Assembly (NCBI GenBank): GCA_036759125.1
Contig: DAIOVG010000005.1
Coordinates: forward strand, 1 to 46,477
Direction: 5' to 3'
Length of the DNA stretch: 46,477 bases
Source of the DNA: CAXXOK01 sp036759125
GTDB lineage: Bacteria; Bacillota; Clostridia; Christensenellales; Aristaeellaceae
The translations under genes and the position numbers were made by a program. The notes under the pieces are model-generated. The model was not told where the DNA came from. It did no database searches and was given only the letters and a program-made list of their open reading frames with translations. Shown piece after piece: positions 1 to 7,491 of this stretch. Numbering within the stretch: position 1 is the first letter of the stretch; each line of letters opens with the position of its first letter.

Positions 1-924
1 CAGAATGGGGTCGAAGGCAAACACCTGCACGGCGCCCATATCCAGGTATTCCTGGGCAGAATATGCGTTTTTGGCAAAGGTTTTCATGCTGCCGTCGGCA
101 AACACCGCCAGCGTATCCAGCGGCGGCCAGGCTTCGCGCGTTTTATAGGTTGAATCGGCAATAATCTCGCCGTTGCGGATGATAATGCCAGGCACCTCAT
201 CATTGTACAGGCGATAATTGAAAAAATCGTCCGTGAACGCAACCACCGCGTGGTTGGCCTCGGCCAGCGCCTCCGGCGTAGAGAACCGGTATGCCTTGCC
301 GCCCTTTGGGGTCAGGTAGGTGTTGAGCTTTTCGCCGTTTTGTACCTTGATCTCCGTCTCGCACCAGGCCAGGGTCAGGGTTGGATCGGTGTAGTGCGTG
401 ATCTCCACAAAGAGATCCGGGGAAAGGTAAATATAATGGCCTTCGGCCTGATTGATATGCACATAGGCATGCTCCGCGTCCGCAGGCAGGAAGCCCTCTG
501 TCGTCAGCTCCGGCATATCCGGCTCGGACTGCGACCAGAGGACGGGCAAAGGCTCCGGAGTCGGCAGGGGCGTCGCGGTCGGCTCCGGTACGTCCTCCGC
601 AGGGATGACGGCATCGGAATAGATCAGTGTCTGCAAATCGGGCGTTGCGATGCCGGTTTCGTCCAGCCCGTTGCGCTGCTGCAGCCAGGCGATGCGGCGG
701 GTCATCAGGCTGTTATACGCGTTTGAAACGATATCGGAGTAGAAGTAGCCAAGCTCGTACATGCGCAGCTTCAGCTGCCGCACATCCTCGCCGCTCATCC
801 CTTCCTCAAGCGTTCGGTAAGGCGCAGCCAATCCCAGCAGCGGCGCAAATAAAAACACGGCTCCCGCCATAAAGCACAGGAACCTCCTGACCGCTCCCAC
901 CCAGAAATCATTCGCTGTTTTCAA
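1..924 (-). CDS. Secreted peptidoglycan-binding / phosphodiester glycosidase-like (NAGPA) protein, 3' end outside window
   Basis: An open frame of 308 codons runs off the left window edge. I chose a TTG start at 924 with GGAG nine bases upstream; an in-frame stop lies just before it at 961-963. Residues 1-34 form a signal peptide (two Arg, then a hydrophobic stretch ending near LGLAAP). Residues about 36-100 resemble a peptidoglycan-binding domain 1 (GMSGEDVRQLKLRMYELGY, then a WLQQRNGL segment). A Pro/Thr linker follows, then a region resembling the NAGPA/DUF2233 phosphodiester glycosidase family, with VHINQAEGHYIY, DITHYT-like and DGSMKTFAKN...YLDMGAVQVFAF motifs. By family, such exported proteins hydrolyse phosphodiester-linked sugars or modify the wall; the substrate is unknown. 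The catalytic C-terminus is not visible. Confidence 0.8.
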   Translation of the reverse strand, partial: MKTANDFWVGAVRRFLCFMAGAVFLFAPLLGLAAPYRTLEEGMSGEDVRQLKLRMYELGYFYSDIVSNAYNSLMTRRIAWLQQRNGLDETGIATPDLQTLIYSDAVIPAEDVPEPTATPLPTPEPLPVLWSQSEPDMPELTTEGFLPADAEHAYVHINQAEGHYIYLSPDLFVEITHYTDPTLTLAWCETEIKVQNGEKLNTYLTPKGGKAYRFSTPEALAEANHAVVAFTDDFFNYRLYNDEVPGIIIRNGEIIADSTYKTREAWPPLDTLAVFADGSMKTFAKNAYSAQEYLDMGAVQVFAFDPIL

Positions 925-976
925 CTTAACGTACTCCGCTCTATGGGTACAGATCAACGGTTATACTTTCGTTATA

Positions 977-1005
977 TTTTTAACACACGCAGCAGACCCT
1001 GTCAA
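977..1005 (-). promoter_or_regulatory. Candidate sigma-A promoter for the NAGPA-like gene
   Basis: On the minus strand TTGACA (1005-1000) is followed by a 17-base spacer and TAAAAA (982-977). The predicted transcription start is about 45 bases upstream of the TTG start at 924. The -35 is perfect and the -10 is weak. Confidence 0.5.
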
Positions 1006-1048
1006 GCAATCCACCGTATGTCATACATTCGTTATGATTTGCATTGTA

Positions 1049-1057
1049 TGATATAAT
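1049..1057 (+). promoter_or_regulatory. Extended -10 promoter for the heliorhodopsin gene
   Basis: TGATATAAT is a perfect extended -10 (TG-N-TATAAT). No good -35 lies 17 bases upstream. It implies a leader of about 95 bases before the ATG at 1161. Confidence 0.5.
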
Positions 1058-1160
1058 ACATATAGAAAATAGGAAATACACGACCGACAACGCCAGCCGC
1101 TGACCTTGACAGGACGCTGATATTCTGACGCCTTGCACAAAAAGATCGGAGGGTATCGTT

Positions 1161-1949
1161 ATGGAAACTGTTTTTCGCAAGCTGCGCCGCTTCAACCTAC
1201 TGATGGGACTTCTGCATCTGCTTCAGGGCATATTGATGATTTTCCTGGCGACAAGCGTCATCCAGAAGATCGGAGAATTCTCCCCGACGATTACGCAGGT
1301 GTACCAGACCTACAACACGGAAACACAGTCGCTGGAGACCGCGACCCGTACGTTGTTCCAGCTTCCGTTCGGCATTCTGGTCGGGGTGTTTTTGCTGCTT
1401 TCCGCCCTGGCGCACGCGCTGATCTCCATTCCAAGCGGGCTCAACGCCATCTACAACCGGGACCTGCAACAGGGCATCAACAAATTCCGCTGGTTTGAGT
1501 ACTCGCTGAGCTCGTCGCTCATGATTGTGCTCATCGCAACGCTGTTTGGGATTTATGACATCGCATCCCTCATCCTGATCTTCGTCGTCAACGCGGCGAT
1601 GAACATGTTCGGGTTGTGGATGGAACAGCTCAACAGCGGCCGGGATAACGGGAAGGTTCAGTGGGGGCCCTTTGTGTGCGGCGCGTTCATCGGACTCGCG
1701 CCCTGGGCCGCGATTTTGCTCTATATGTTCGGTACGGGGAACTTCGGGCAAATTCCGTGGTTCGTGTGGGCGATTGTCGCCACCTACTTCGTGATGTTCA
1801 ACACCTTCCCCATCAACATGATTTTGCAGTACAAAAAGGTCGGCAAATGGAAGGACTACCTGTACGGCGAACGCACCTACATTGTGCTGAGCCTCGTTGC
1901 GAAATCCATCCTCGCGTGGCTTGTGCTGTTCGGCGCGATGCAGCCGTAG
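1161..1949 (+). CDS. Heliorhodopsin
   Basis: A 262-residue, seven-helix membrane protein. The retinal-binding lysine is K248 in the last helix (LSLVAKSILAW), matching the Schiff-base lysine (K241) of the founding protein HeR 48C12. The counterion glutamate is E113 (RWFEYSLSSSLM), matching E107. These two motifs, plus the FNTFPINMILQYK and GERTY stretches and the family-typical length, separate it from type-1 rhodopsins and from other membrane families. Heliorhodopsins bind retinal, photocycle slowly, sit with inverted topology (N-terminus inside), and are restricted mainly to monoderms and archaea; no pump function is established. The ATG has GGAGGG eight bases upstream. The gene is monocistronic, between an extended -10 promoter and a strong terminator at 1974. 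No retinal-synthesis gene (blh-like carotenoid cleavage) is in the window. Confidence 0.93.
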   Translation: METVFRKLRRFNLLMGLLHLLQGILMIFLATSVIQKIGEFSPTITQVYQTYNTETQSLETATRTLFQLPFGILVGVFLLLSALAHALISIPSGLNAIYNRDLQQGINKFRWFEYSLSSSLMIVLIATLFGIYDIASLILIFVVNAAMNMFGLWMEQLNSGRDNGKVQWGPFVCGAFIGLAPWAAILLYMFGTGNFGQIPWFVWAIVATYFVMFNTFPINMILQYKKVGKWKDYLYGERTYIVLSLVAKSILAWLVLFGAMQP

Positions 1950-1973
1950 GCAAAATCCCCCACTACTGTTACG

Positions 1974-2010
1974 AAACCTCCGTGGAATCCTGTGTTCCGC
2001 GGGGGTTTTC
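1974..2010 (+). terminator. Rho-independent terminator after heliorhodopsin
   Basis: A 13-bp stem with two G-U pairs (1975-1987 with 1995-2007) around a 7-base loop, followed by TTTT. It isolates the heliorhodopsin gene from the next transcript. Confidence 0.8.
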
Positions 2011-2035
2011 CGCGCCGTGCAGCCCTCCCGTTTCA

Positions 2036-2064
2036 TTGACAAGTATGCACCCCGATGATAAGAT
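2036..2064 (+). promoter_or_regulatory. Sigma-A promoter for the DUF1858 gene
   Basis: TTGACA (2036-2041), a 17-base spacer and TAAGAT (2059-2064). The start codon at 2108 lies about 37 bases past the predicted transcription start. Confidence 0.7.
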
Positions 2065-2107
2065 GAAGGCGGACATTTTGTCCGAAACAGAAAGCGAGGA
2101 AGAGTTT

Positions 2108-2314
2108 ATGGCAACCGTTAACAAAGATATGTCAATCAGCGAAGTGCTGAGGATTGATCACGGCACCGCAAATGTGCTTCTAAGCCATGGCATGCATTGC
2201 CTTGGCTGCCCGCATGCAACCGCGGAATCGCTTGCAGATGCCTGCGCCGCACATGGTTCGGATCCCGAAGTGCTTGTGGAAAAACTCAACGAATATTTAT
2301 CACAGAAAAATTAA
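2108..2314 (+). CDS. DUF1858 small redox-disulfide domain protein
   Basis: A 68-residue cytosolic protein. It matches the DUF1858 / hybrid-cluster-protein-associated redox-disulfide family: a helix starting DMSISEVLRID, then GMHCLGCPHATAESL with the CxxC pair C31/C34, and a DPEVLVEKLN end. Family members are thought to do thiol redox chemistry or bind a metal cluster; no substrate is established. I chose the ATG at 2108 because AGGAAGAG precedes it; an upstream in-frame ATG at about 2046 lies before the predicted transcription start. It has its own promoter and terminator and sits between a heliorhodopsin and a ferritin-like gene. Confidence 0.85.
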   Translation: MATVNKDMSISEVLRIDHGTANVLLSHGMHCLGCPHATAESLADACAAHGSDPEVLVEKLNEYLSQKN

Positions 2315-2328
2315 CCAGCGTAACAAAC

Positions 2329-2366
2329 AACCTGTATCCCTTGTGTAGCAAGGGATACAGGTTTTC
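2329..2366 (+). terminator. Rho-independent terminator after the DUF1858 gene
   Basis: A perfect 15-bp stem (2329-2343 with 2349-2363) with loop TGTAG and a short T-run. Its 3' edge abuts the DnaA-box-like cluster at 2362-2406. Confidence 0.85.
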
Positions 2367-2406
2367 CACATACTGTTTCAGTATTCTGTGGATACACTGT
2401 GGATAA
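2362..2406. promoter_or_regulatory. Cluster of three DnaA-box-like sites
   Basis: Three 9-mers in 45 bases. TTTTCCACA at 2362-2370 has one mismatch to TTATNCACA. TGTGGATAC at 2387-2395 is the reverse of GTATCCACA, one mismatch. TGTGGATAA at 2398-2406 is the reverse of a perfect TTATCCACA. The first site faces the other two. They fill the gap before the ferritin-like gene. A regulatory or titration role is inferred. Confidence 0.5.
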
Positions 2407-2429
2407 ACTGCGGGAAGGATTTGAGAACA

Positions 2430-2888
2430 TTGATCAAATCAGGGCAGGAAGCGCTTTTTATTGCGATCGAGATGGAGCGTGGCGCGGTGCAAACCTATGA
2501 ACGCGCCTTGATGCTGATAGACTCCGGCGACGCCGCTTTGAAAGCGCTGAGGCAGCAGTTACTGATCATTTTAAGCGACGAGCGGCAGCATCTGGCGCAA
2601 TTCATGGCGCTGTACAAGGGTCTGGATGAAACCATGGAGGAGCAGCTGATGCTTTCGGCCATTTCCTCCACAGTGCTGTTTGAGGGCGGGCTGATGGGCG
2701 CGGTTCGGCAAGGCATGCTCAAGGACAAGGAAAGCCTGATTGATTTTGCCAAATCCGCCGAAAAGAAAGCCGCCGCGACCTACCGGAGCTTTGCACAAAC
2801 CTGCAACGACCAGCCTACGGCCGATATGCTGCTCAGCATCGCCAACGAGGAAGACCGGCACCTGCATACCCTGCGCAACTATACCTGA
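2430..2888 (+). CDS. Ferritin-like / rubrerythrin-type diiron domain protein
   Basis: A 152-residue four-helix-bundle protein. The diiron ligand pattern is visible: Glu in helix A (AIEMERGAVQTYERAL), ExxH in helix B (E51-R-Q-H54), Glu in helix C (E111) and ExxH in helix D (E141-D-R-H144). There is no rubredoxin CxxC tail, so it is not a full rubrerythrin. By family it handles iron or peroxide in the cytoplasm. I chose the TTG at 2430 because GGAAGG lies 11 bases upstream and the protein then starts like its relatives. In-frame alternatives are TTG 2421 and GTG 2388; the latter overlaps the DnaA-box-like sites. The toroid-fold gene follows 42 bases later. Confidence 0.78.
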   Translation: MIKSGQEALFIAIEMERGAVQTYERALMLIDSGDAALKALRQQLLIILSDERQHLAQFMALYKGLDETMEEQLMLSAISSTVLFEGGLMGAVRQGMLKDKESLIDFAKSAEKKAAATYRSFAQTCNDQPTADMLLSIANEEDRHLHTLRNYT

Positions 2889-2930
2889 CCGAAAGCAAAC
2901 GCTACAGCGACACGCTTTGGAGGGCTCAGC

Positions 2931-3803
2931 ATGCTCAGATGCACATTGGCAGGGTTGATCCCTCTGATGAACAGTGCGAAATATGCTGCTCATGCCGCTG
3001 GGTTTTTCCAAGAAAAGCGCAGCGCGTTTGAGGCGATCATCGAGCACAAGAGCTATTATATCCTCAGAACACTGCCTGCGGACATCGCCAGAGCGCTGCT
3101 GATGCCAGTGCTTCCCGCCCTATTGGCCAAACAGATGAAAAACGGCCTCTGGCGGGCGAAAAACGCGGCGAAGGTCACGTACGACGTTCTCTCGGCGCTG
3201 GATCATGCCGGGCTGCTGGATATGGCGCAGCTATCCTATTCCCCTCTCCTGACGCTCACGCATTGTCACGACGAGTATGCGCTCCTCGTCAAACGCCAGC
3301 TTAACGCAGAAACGACCGAGGATGACGCCCATGCGCTGGATGCGTTGAAACGGATAATCGCTAAGGAACAGGCGGCGGACGGCTCATTCGGCGCTACCGT
3401 GACCGGAACCGTGATCCAGCTCGACCGCTTGCTGGATCTGGGGATGTCGCAGCAAGATCCTGCCATCCTGCGCGGCGCGCAATACCTGCTCTCCCAGCGG
3501 AAACCACTTTTGCAGGGCATGCACACCAGCGAGCCGTACAGCCTGGCGGTTGAGCATGTGTTCACCACCGGGGACAGGAGCGCGGAGTTCCAGGCAGCGC
3601 TGGACAACAGGCCCGAATGGCTGCCGCGGCATGTGTGCTTTCACACCATGGCGATGATCCCAAACGCCGTATGCCTGACGCTTCTGCTGAGACTGGGGCT
3701 GGAAACCGATCCCGGCGTCACGGCGGCGCTCGATTCGCTGTTTGCGCTGTACAAGCTCCACGGGGGCTTGTGCGCGACCGATATCAAAAAACCGTATCTG
3801 TAA
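2931..3803 (+). CDS. Prenyltransferase/terpene-cyclase-like toroid-fold protein
   Basis: A 290-residue protein without signal peptide. Repeated helix pairs (GLWRAKNAAKVTYDVLSALDHAGLL; then an ADGSFGATVTGTVIQLDRLL unit and AILRGAQYLLSQRKP) look like the alpha/alpha toroid shared by prenyltransferase and squalene-cyclase repeats. The DxDD or QW signatures of true cyclases are not seen, so enzyme activity is doubtful. The ATG has GGAGG eight bases upstream. The ECF S component follows 48 bases later, probably on the same transcript. The end (HGGLCATDIKKPYL) is rather abrupt for such a fold. Function unknown. Confidence 0.6.
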   Translation: MLRCTLAGLIPLMNSAKYAAHAAGFFQEKRSAFEAIIEHKSYYILRTLPADIARALLMPVLPALLAKQMKNGLWRAKNAAKVTYDVLSALDHAGLLDMAQLSYSPLLTLTHCHDEYALLVKRQLNAETTEDDAHALDALKRIIAKEQAADGSFGATVTGTVIQLDRLLDLGMSQQDPAILRGAQYLLSQRKPLLQGMHTSEPYSLAVEHVFTTGDRSAEFQAALDNRPEWLPRHVCFHTMAMIPNAVCLTLLLRLGLETDPGVTAALDSLFALYKLHGGLCATDIKKPYL

Positions 3804-3851
3804 ACCCGATATCAATGAACCCTTACGTTTCAAACTGAAAGAAGGTACTTT

Positions 3852-4346
3852 ATGACAAAGAAAATCACAGCACAGTCCATCGCACTGTGCGGAATGATGG
3901 CGGCGCTCATCTTTGTCGCAACCTATTTCCTGAAAATCCCGATGGTGCAGGGGTATATCCACCTGGGCGACGGCTTCATCCTGATCGCCTCGGCAGTGCT
4001 GGGCTGGCCCGCGGTAGTCTCTGCGGCGCTGGGCAGTATGCTTGCCGATTTGCTGGCGGGGTACACGGTGTATATGCTGCCGACATTCATCATCAAGGGC
4101 GCGGTTGCGGCCATCGCCGTGATTGCCAGCCGCCGAAACAGCCAGCCGGTGCAGATGTTTTATATGCTGGTTGCCGAAATTGTGATGGTTGCCGGGTATT
4201 TCCTGACGGAATGGTTCATTCTGGGCTTCGGCCTTGCCGCAGCATCGTCGGCCATTCTGGGCAACGTTTTGCAGGGTTTGAGCGGCGTCGCCATCTGGGT
4301 GTTGCTGATGCCCGTGGTCAAGCGTATTCGCAAACAGCCGCAGTGA
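3852..4346 (+). CDS. ECF transporter substrate-binding (S) component
   Basis: A 164-residue membrane protein with five to six hydrophobic segments. It matches the ECF S-component fold (PF07155-like): a first helix with ALCGMMAALIFVATYFL, then GYIHLGDGFILIASAVLGW and MLADLLAGYTVYMLPTFIIKG. S components capture a vitamin or other micronutrient and dock on the shared EcfA/EcfA'/EcfT energising module, which is not in this window. The substrate cannot be read from the sequence, and no riboswitch is seen in the 48-base leader. The RBS is GAAAGAAGG ahead of the ATG. Confidence 0.85.
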   Translation: MTKKITAQSIALCGMMAALIFVATYFLKIPMVQGYIHLGDGFILIASAVLGWPAVVSAALGSMLADLLAGYTVYMLPTFIIKGAVAAIAVIASRRNSQPVQMFYMLVAEIVMVAGYFLTEWFILGFGLAAASSAILGNVLQGLSGVAIWVLLMPVVKRIRKQPQ

Positions 4347-4387
4347 TGCCCGGCTGCGGCACAGCGCGGGATTTTCTGACAAGCGGC

Positions 4388-4416
4388 TTGCATTTTACAG
4401 GTTCCAATGGTAGTAT
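4388..4416 (+). promoter_or_regulatory. Candidate promoter for secG
   Basis: TTGCAT (4388-4393), 17-base spacer, TAGTAT (4411-4416), about 30 bases before the secG start. Confidence 0.5.
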
Positions 4417-4447
4417 AGGTTGATGAATCTCAAGGAGGGTACACCGC

Positions 4448-4684
4448 ATGACTGTAGCGCAATGGGTAGTAGGCATTTTGCTGTTGATATCGGCGCTTGT
4501 GATGATCGTGACCGTGCTTTTACAGAGCGGCGCGCGCACTGGGCTTGGCGCAATCGGCGGCGCTGCTGAAACGTTCTTTGGCAAAAGCAAAGCCAAGGGC
4601 ATGGATGCCAAGCTGGCGCTGGTCACCAAGATCTGCACCGGTATATTTGTCGCGTTGAGCATCGTAATGATGTTGTTAGGGTAA
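4448..4684 (+). CDS. secG: Preprotein translocase subunit SecG
   Basis: A 78-residue protein with two membrane helices joined by the conserved cytoplasmic loop (TVLLQSGARTGLGAIGGAAETFFGK). SecG joins SecY and SecE in the membrane and eases SecA cycling. Length and motif are typical. GGAGGG precedes the ATG. It has its own promoter and a strong terminator, although rnr/smpB often follow secG in Bacillota; here a GNAT gene follows instead. Confidence 0.95.
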   Translation: MTVAQWVVGILLLISALVMIVTVLLQSGARTGLGAIGGAAETFFGKSKAKGMDAKLALVTKICTGIFVALSIVMMLLG

Positions 4685-4701
4685 GCTGACCCTGAACAAG
4701 T

Positions 4702-4731
4702 ACAGCCTTCCGTAACCGGAGGGCTGTTTTT
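4702..4731 (+). terminator. Rho-independent terminator after secG
   Basis: An 11-bp stem (4702-4712 with 4717-4727, one G-U pair), TAAC loop and a five-T tail. Confidence 0.85.
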
Positions 4732-4748
4732 GATGGAGAGGAAATTCC

Positions 4749-5408
4749 ATGAACACGAACCTTGTGCTGCGTCGGGAAACGCCTGCCGACTTTCGCATCG
4801 TGGAGACGCTTACGCGTGAGGCGTTTTGGAACCTGCATGGTCCCGGCTGTGACGAACACTTTCTATCGCATATCCTGCGGAATGCGGACGCGTTTATCCC
4901 GGAGCTGGATTATGTAGCGGAGCTGGACGGCGTGACTGTAGCCAACATTATGTATGCCAAGGCATGCATTAGGCTGGATCACGGCGGAGAGCTGCCGGTG
5001 ATCGGCTTCGGTCCGGTATCGGTGCTGCCGGAGTACCAGCGGCAGGGTATCGGCAGCACGTTGATACACCATACGCTTGCATTGGCGAAGGAGTTCAACT
5101 ACAACGCCGTGCTGATCTACGGCGACCCCGCCTACTACAGCCGCGTGGGCTTTGTTCCCGCGGAGCGCTTCCATATTGCGACCGATCACAATGAGTATCA
5201 CGCCGCGCTGCAGGCCTTTGAGCTGCAACCGGGTGCACTTGGAAACGCGGCGGGGTGCTTTTTTGAATCCGACGCATATCACATCGACACTGACGCCGCA
5301 TCAGCCTTTGACCAGACCTTCCCGCCTAAGGGAAAGCAGGCCGGGACGCCCTCACAGCAGCGGTTTGCCCAGATCGCGGCCATGCGCAAGCCACGCGGTG
5401 CAGCATAA
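4749..5408 (+). CDS. GNAT-family N-acetyltransferase
   Basis: A 219-residue protein. The acetyl-CoA-binding motif A is present as VSVLPEYQRQGIGSTLI (Q/R-x-x-G-x-G), followed by NAVLIYGDPAYYSRVGFVPA, which is characteristic of the YhbS-like subgroup. The C-terminal 50 residues (after FFESDAYHI) are a family-specific tail. It transfers an acetyl group to an amine; the acceptor is unknown. RBS GGAGAGGAA lies just before the ATG. It probably depends on read-through past the secG terminator or on a promoter I did not detect. Confidence 0.88.
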   Translation: MNTNLVLRRETPADFRIVETLTREAFWNLHGPGCDEHFLSHILRNADAFIPELDYVAELDGVTVANIMYAKACIRLDHGGELPVIGFGPVSVLPEYQRQGIGSTLIHHTLALAKEFNYNAVLIYGDPAYYSRVGFVPAERFHIATDHNEYHAALQAFELQPGALGNAAGCFFESDAYHIDTDAASAFDQTFPPKGKQAGTPSQQRFAQIAAMRKPRGAA

Positions 5409-5456
5409 AGCTTAGTTTCCATCATACTGCGCCGGAAAGAAACCAGGCGCTCCACA

Positions 5457-5486
5457 TCAAAGGCCGCGCGATGCGCGGCCTTTGTG
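5457..5486. terminator. Bidirectional terminator between the GNAT gene and htpG
   Basis: An 11-bp GC-rich stem AAAGGCCGCGC / GCGCGGCCTTT (5459-5469, 5473-5483), extended by an imperfect CATCA/TGATG clamp. It sits between convergent genes and can serve both. Confidence 0.65.
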
Positions 5487-5541
5487 ATGTACTGATGATC
5501 TTACCCTATCGGGGCAATGAATTTTGGAACCAATCGCTCCC

Positions 5542-7401
5542 CTATTTCACGAGCTTCAATAGCTTGTTGGAGCGGGTCAGGAACGCGGTGATCTCTTCCT
5601 TTTCCAGCGGGCGGACGCTCATGCGCGCCAGATCGTAAAGCTGGGCGGCGATGAGGGTTTTCACCTCGGCGTCGGTCTCCGTCAGCAGGCGCTGTACAAT
5701 GGCATCGCCCCGGTTGAGGATCAGGGTATGGCGTTCGGGCATTTTGAAGTCCTGCCCGTAGAGCTTGGACATCTCGCTGAAGCGGCGTCCCTGCTCGTCC
5801 TGCACGAGGAGCGCGGAGGTATCCACATCGGTCAGCGTCTGGAGCTTGACTTCCAGATCCTGATTGCCCGTAGCTCCGTCAAAAAGCTCCTTGAGCGCTT
5901 TTTCGTTCTCCTCGGTCTGCTTCCTGGTTTCCTCGTCCGCTTCCTCTTCCTTGGTAAAGGTGGCGGCGTCACCGTCCACGCGCACAAAGGAGAGGCCTTC
6001 CACGCCCGCGGAGTACTCGATAAACGAAACGAAGTTCAGGTCGATGAGCGAGTCGAGCACCACCACGTCAATCTCCTGCTTTTCATACATGGCAATCGAG
6101 GCGGACTGGCGGGTAGGCTCGCTGGCGTATACAACCTTTTTGCCGAGCTTGGCCTCGTTCCTCGCCTGGTATTCCTGCAGGGTGTAGTACTCGCCCTTGG
6201 TGGTTTTGTACAACAGTGAATCCTTGACCATGTCGAAGAACTTGCCGTCGCGCATGCAGCCGTACTTGACGAACGGATGAATATCGTCCCAGTATTTCTG
6301 GTATTCCTCCCGCTCGTTCTTGAACAGCCCTGTCAGCCGGTCGGCCACCTTACGGGTGATATAGGCTGACAGCTTTTTCACATACCCGTCGTTTTGCAGG
6401 AAGGAGCGGCTCACATTCAGGGGCAGGTCCGGACAGTCGATCACGCCCTTCAAGAGCATCAGGAAATCCGGGATGACCTCCTTGATGTTGTTGGCGACGA
6501 ACACCTGGCCGGAAAACAGCTTGATCTCGCCCTCGCGGGTACCGAAATCGTTGGTGATTTTGGGGAAATAGAGGATGCCCTTCAGGTTGAAGGGATAATC
6601 CACATTCAGGTGCACGTAGAACAGAGGCTCGTCGTACACATGAAAGATCTTTTTGTAGAAATCCCTGTATTCCTCATCGGTGCAGTCCTTGGGCTGTTTG
6701 AGCCACAGGGCGGGCGTATCGTTGATATGCACGGGTGCCTTGGGCGCTTCGTCCTTTGCTTCCTCGCCCTCATTTTTCGGCTCTTCCGGCTTCACAACCT
6801 CGAAATACACCGGCTGGGCCATAAACTCGCAGTAGCGGCGGAGCACCTCAAGCACCTTGTGCTCGTGGGTGAACTCCTCCTCGTCGTCGGCAAGCTCCAG
6901 GATGATGGTCGTTCCGCGGGATTCGCGGCTGCCGTCCGACAGCTTATATTTCATGCCGTCTTCGCTTTCCCACTGCACGGGCGTTGCGCCTTGGGCGTCG
7001 CTGCGGGTTTGGATGGTCACTTTCTTGGCGACCATGAACGCGGAGTAGAAGCCCAGGCCGAAGTGGCCGATGATGCCGCCCTTGTTTTCACCCTCGTAGT
7101 TTTTCAAAAACTCCTCGGCGCTGGAAAACGCCACCTGATTGATGTACTTTTTAACCTCGTCCTCGGTCATGCCGATGCCGTTATCCGAAAAGCGCAGCTC
7201 CCTTTTTTCGGTATCGAGCGTCACCGTTACGCGATAGTCGGCCTCCGCGCCGGGGTGGGCCATCTGCTGCTTGACAATCGCGTCGCAGGCGTTGGATACC
7301 ATTTCGCGGATGAAAATATCCTTATCGGAATACAGCCAACGCTTGATGATCGGCATGATATTCTTGGCATGAATGGAAATATTGCCCTTGCTTTGCGCCA
7401 T
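5542..7401 (-). CDS. htpG: Chaperone HtpG (Hsp90)
   Basis: A 619-residue ATP-dependent cytosolic chaperone of usual length. The GHKL ATPase motifs are clear: EMVSNACDA (motif I), DNGIGM (motif II) and GHFGLGFYSAFMVA (lid and motif III). Middle-domain LPLNVSRSFLQ and KYGCMRDGKF also fit. I start at ATG 7401, with AGGAGG ten bases upstream; the longer frame (to 7449) would start within the probable untranslated leader. The gene has a sigma-A promoter (7456-7484) and a perfect CIRCE element just upstream, so HrcA repression and heat induction are expected. Confidence 0.96.
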   Translation of the reverse strand: MAQSKGNISIHAKNIMPIIKRWLYSDKDIFIREMVSNACDAIVKQQMAHPGAEADYRVTVTLDTEKRELRFSDNGIGMTEDEVKKYINQVAFSSAEEFLKNYEGENKGGIIGHFGLGFYSAFMVAKKVTIQTRSDAQGATPVQWESEDGMKYKLSDGSRESRGTTIILELADDEEEFTHEHKVLEVLRRYCEFMAQPVYFEVVKPEEPKNEGEEAKDEAPKAPVHINDTPALWLKQPKDCTDEEYRDFYKKIFHVYDEPLFYVHLNVDYPFNLKGILYFPKITNDFGTREGEIKLFSGQVFVANNIKEVIPDFLMLLKGVIDCPDLPLNVSRSFLQNDGYVKKLSAYITRKVADRLTGLFKNEREEYQKYWDDIHPFVKYGCMRDGKFFDMVKDSLLYKTTKGEYYTLQEYQARNEAKLGKKVVYASEPTRQSASIAMYEKQEIDVVVLDSLIDLNFVSFIEYSAGVEGLSFVRVDGDAATFTKEEEADEETRKQTEENEKALKELFDGATGNQDLEVKLQTLTDVDTSALLVQDEQGRRFSEMSKLYGQDFKMPERHTLILNRGDAIVQRLLTETDAEVKTLIAAQLYDLARMSVRPLEKEEITAFLTRSNKLLKLVK

Positions 7402-7455
7402 GCAAAAGCCTCCTATAATATGAGTATTTGCGGCTTTCAGTCCCCGCATAGGCCT

Positions 7456-7484
7456 ATTTTATCACGCAAAAAACCGGATTGCAA
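7456..7484 (-). promoter_or_regulatory. Sigma-A promoter of htpG
   Basis: Minus strand: TTGCAA (7484-7479), 17-base spacer, TAAAAT (7461-7456). Predicted start near 7449. The CIRCE element begins eight bases upstream of the -35, an unusual place for HrcA, which more often binds at or after the start site. Confidence 0.65.
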
Positions 7485-7491
7485 GCAAAAA

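Noticed and set aside
250..872. Plus-strand open frames opposite the NAGPA-like gene
   Set aside because: No RBS or domain; they lie antisense to a clear exported protein whose frame runs off the window.
3384..4382. 332-codon minus-strand frame
   Set aside because: Antisense to the toroid-fold and ECF genes; His/Arg/Gln-rich composition typical of a shadow frame in GC-rich DNA.
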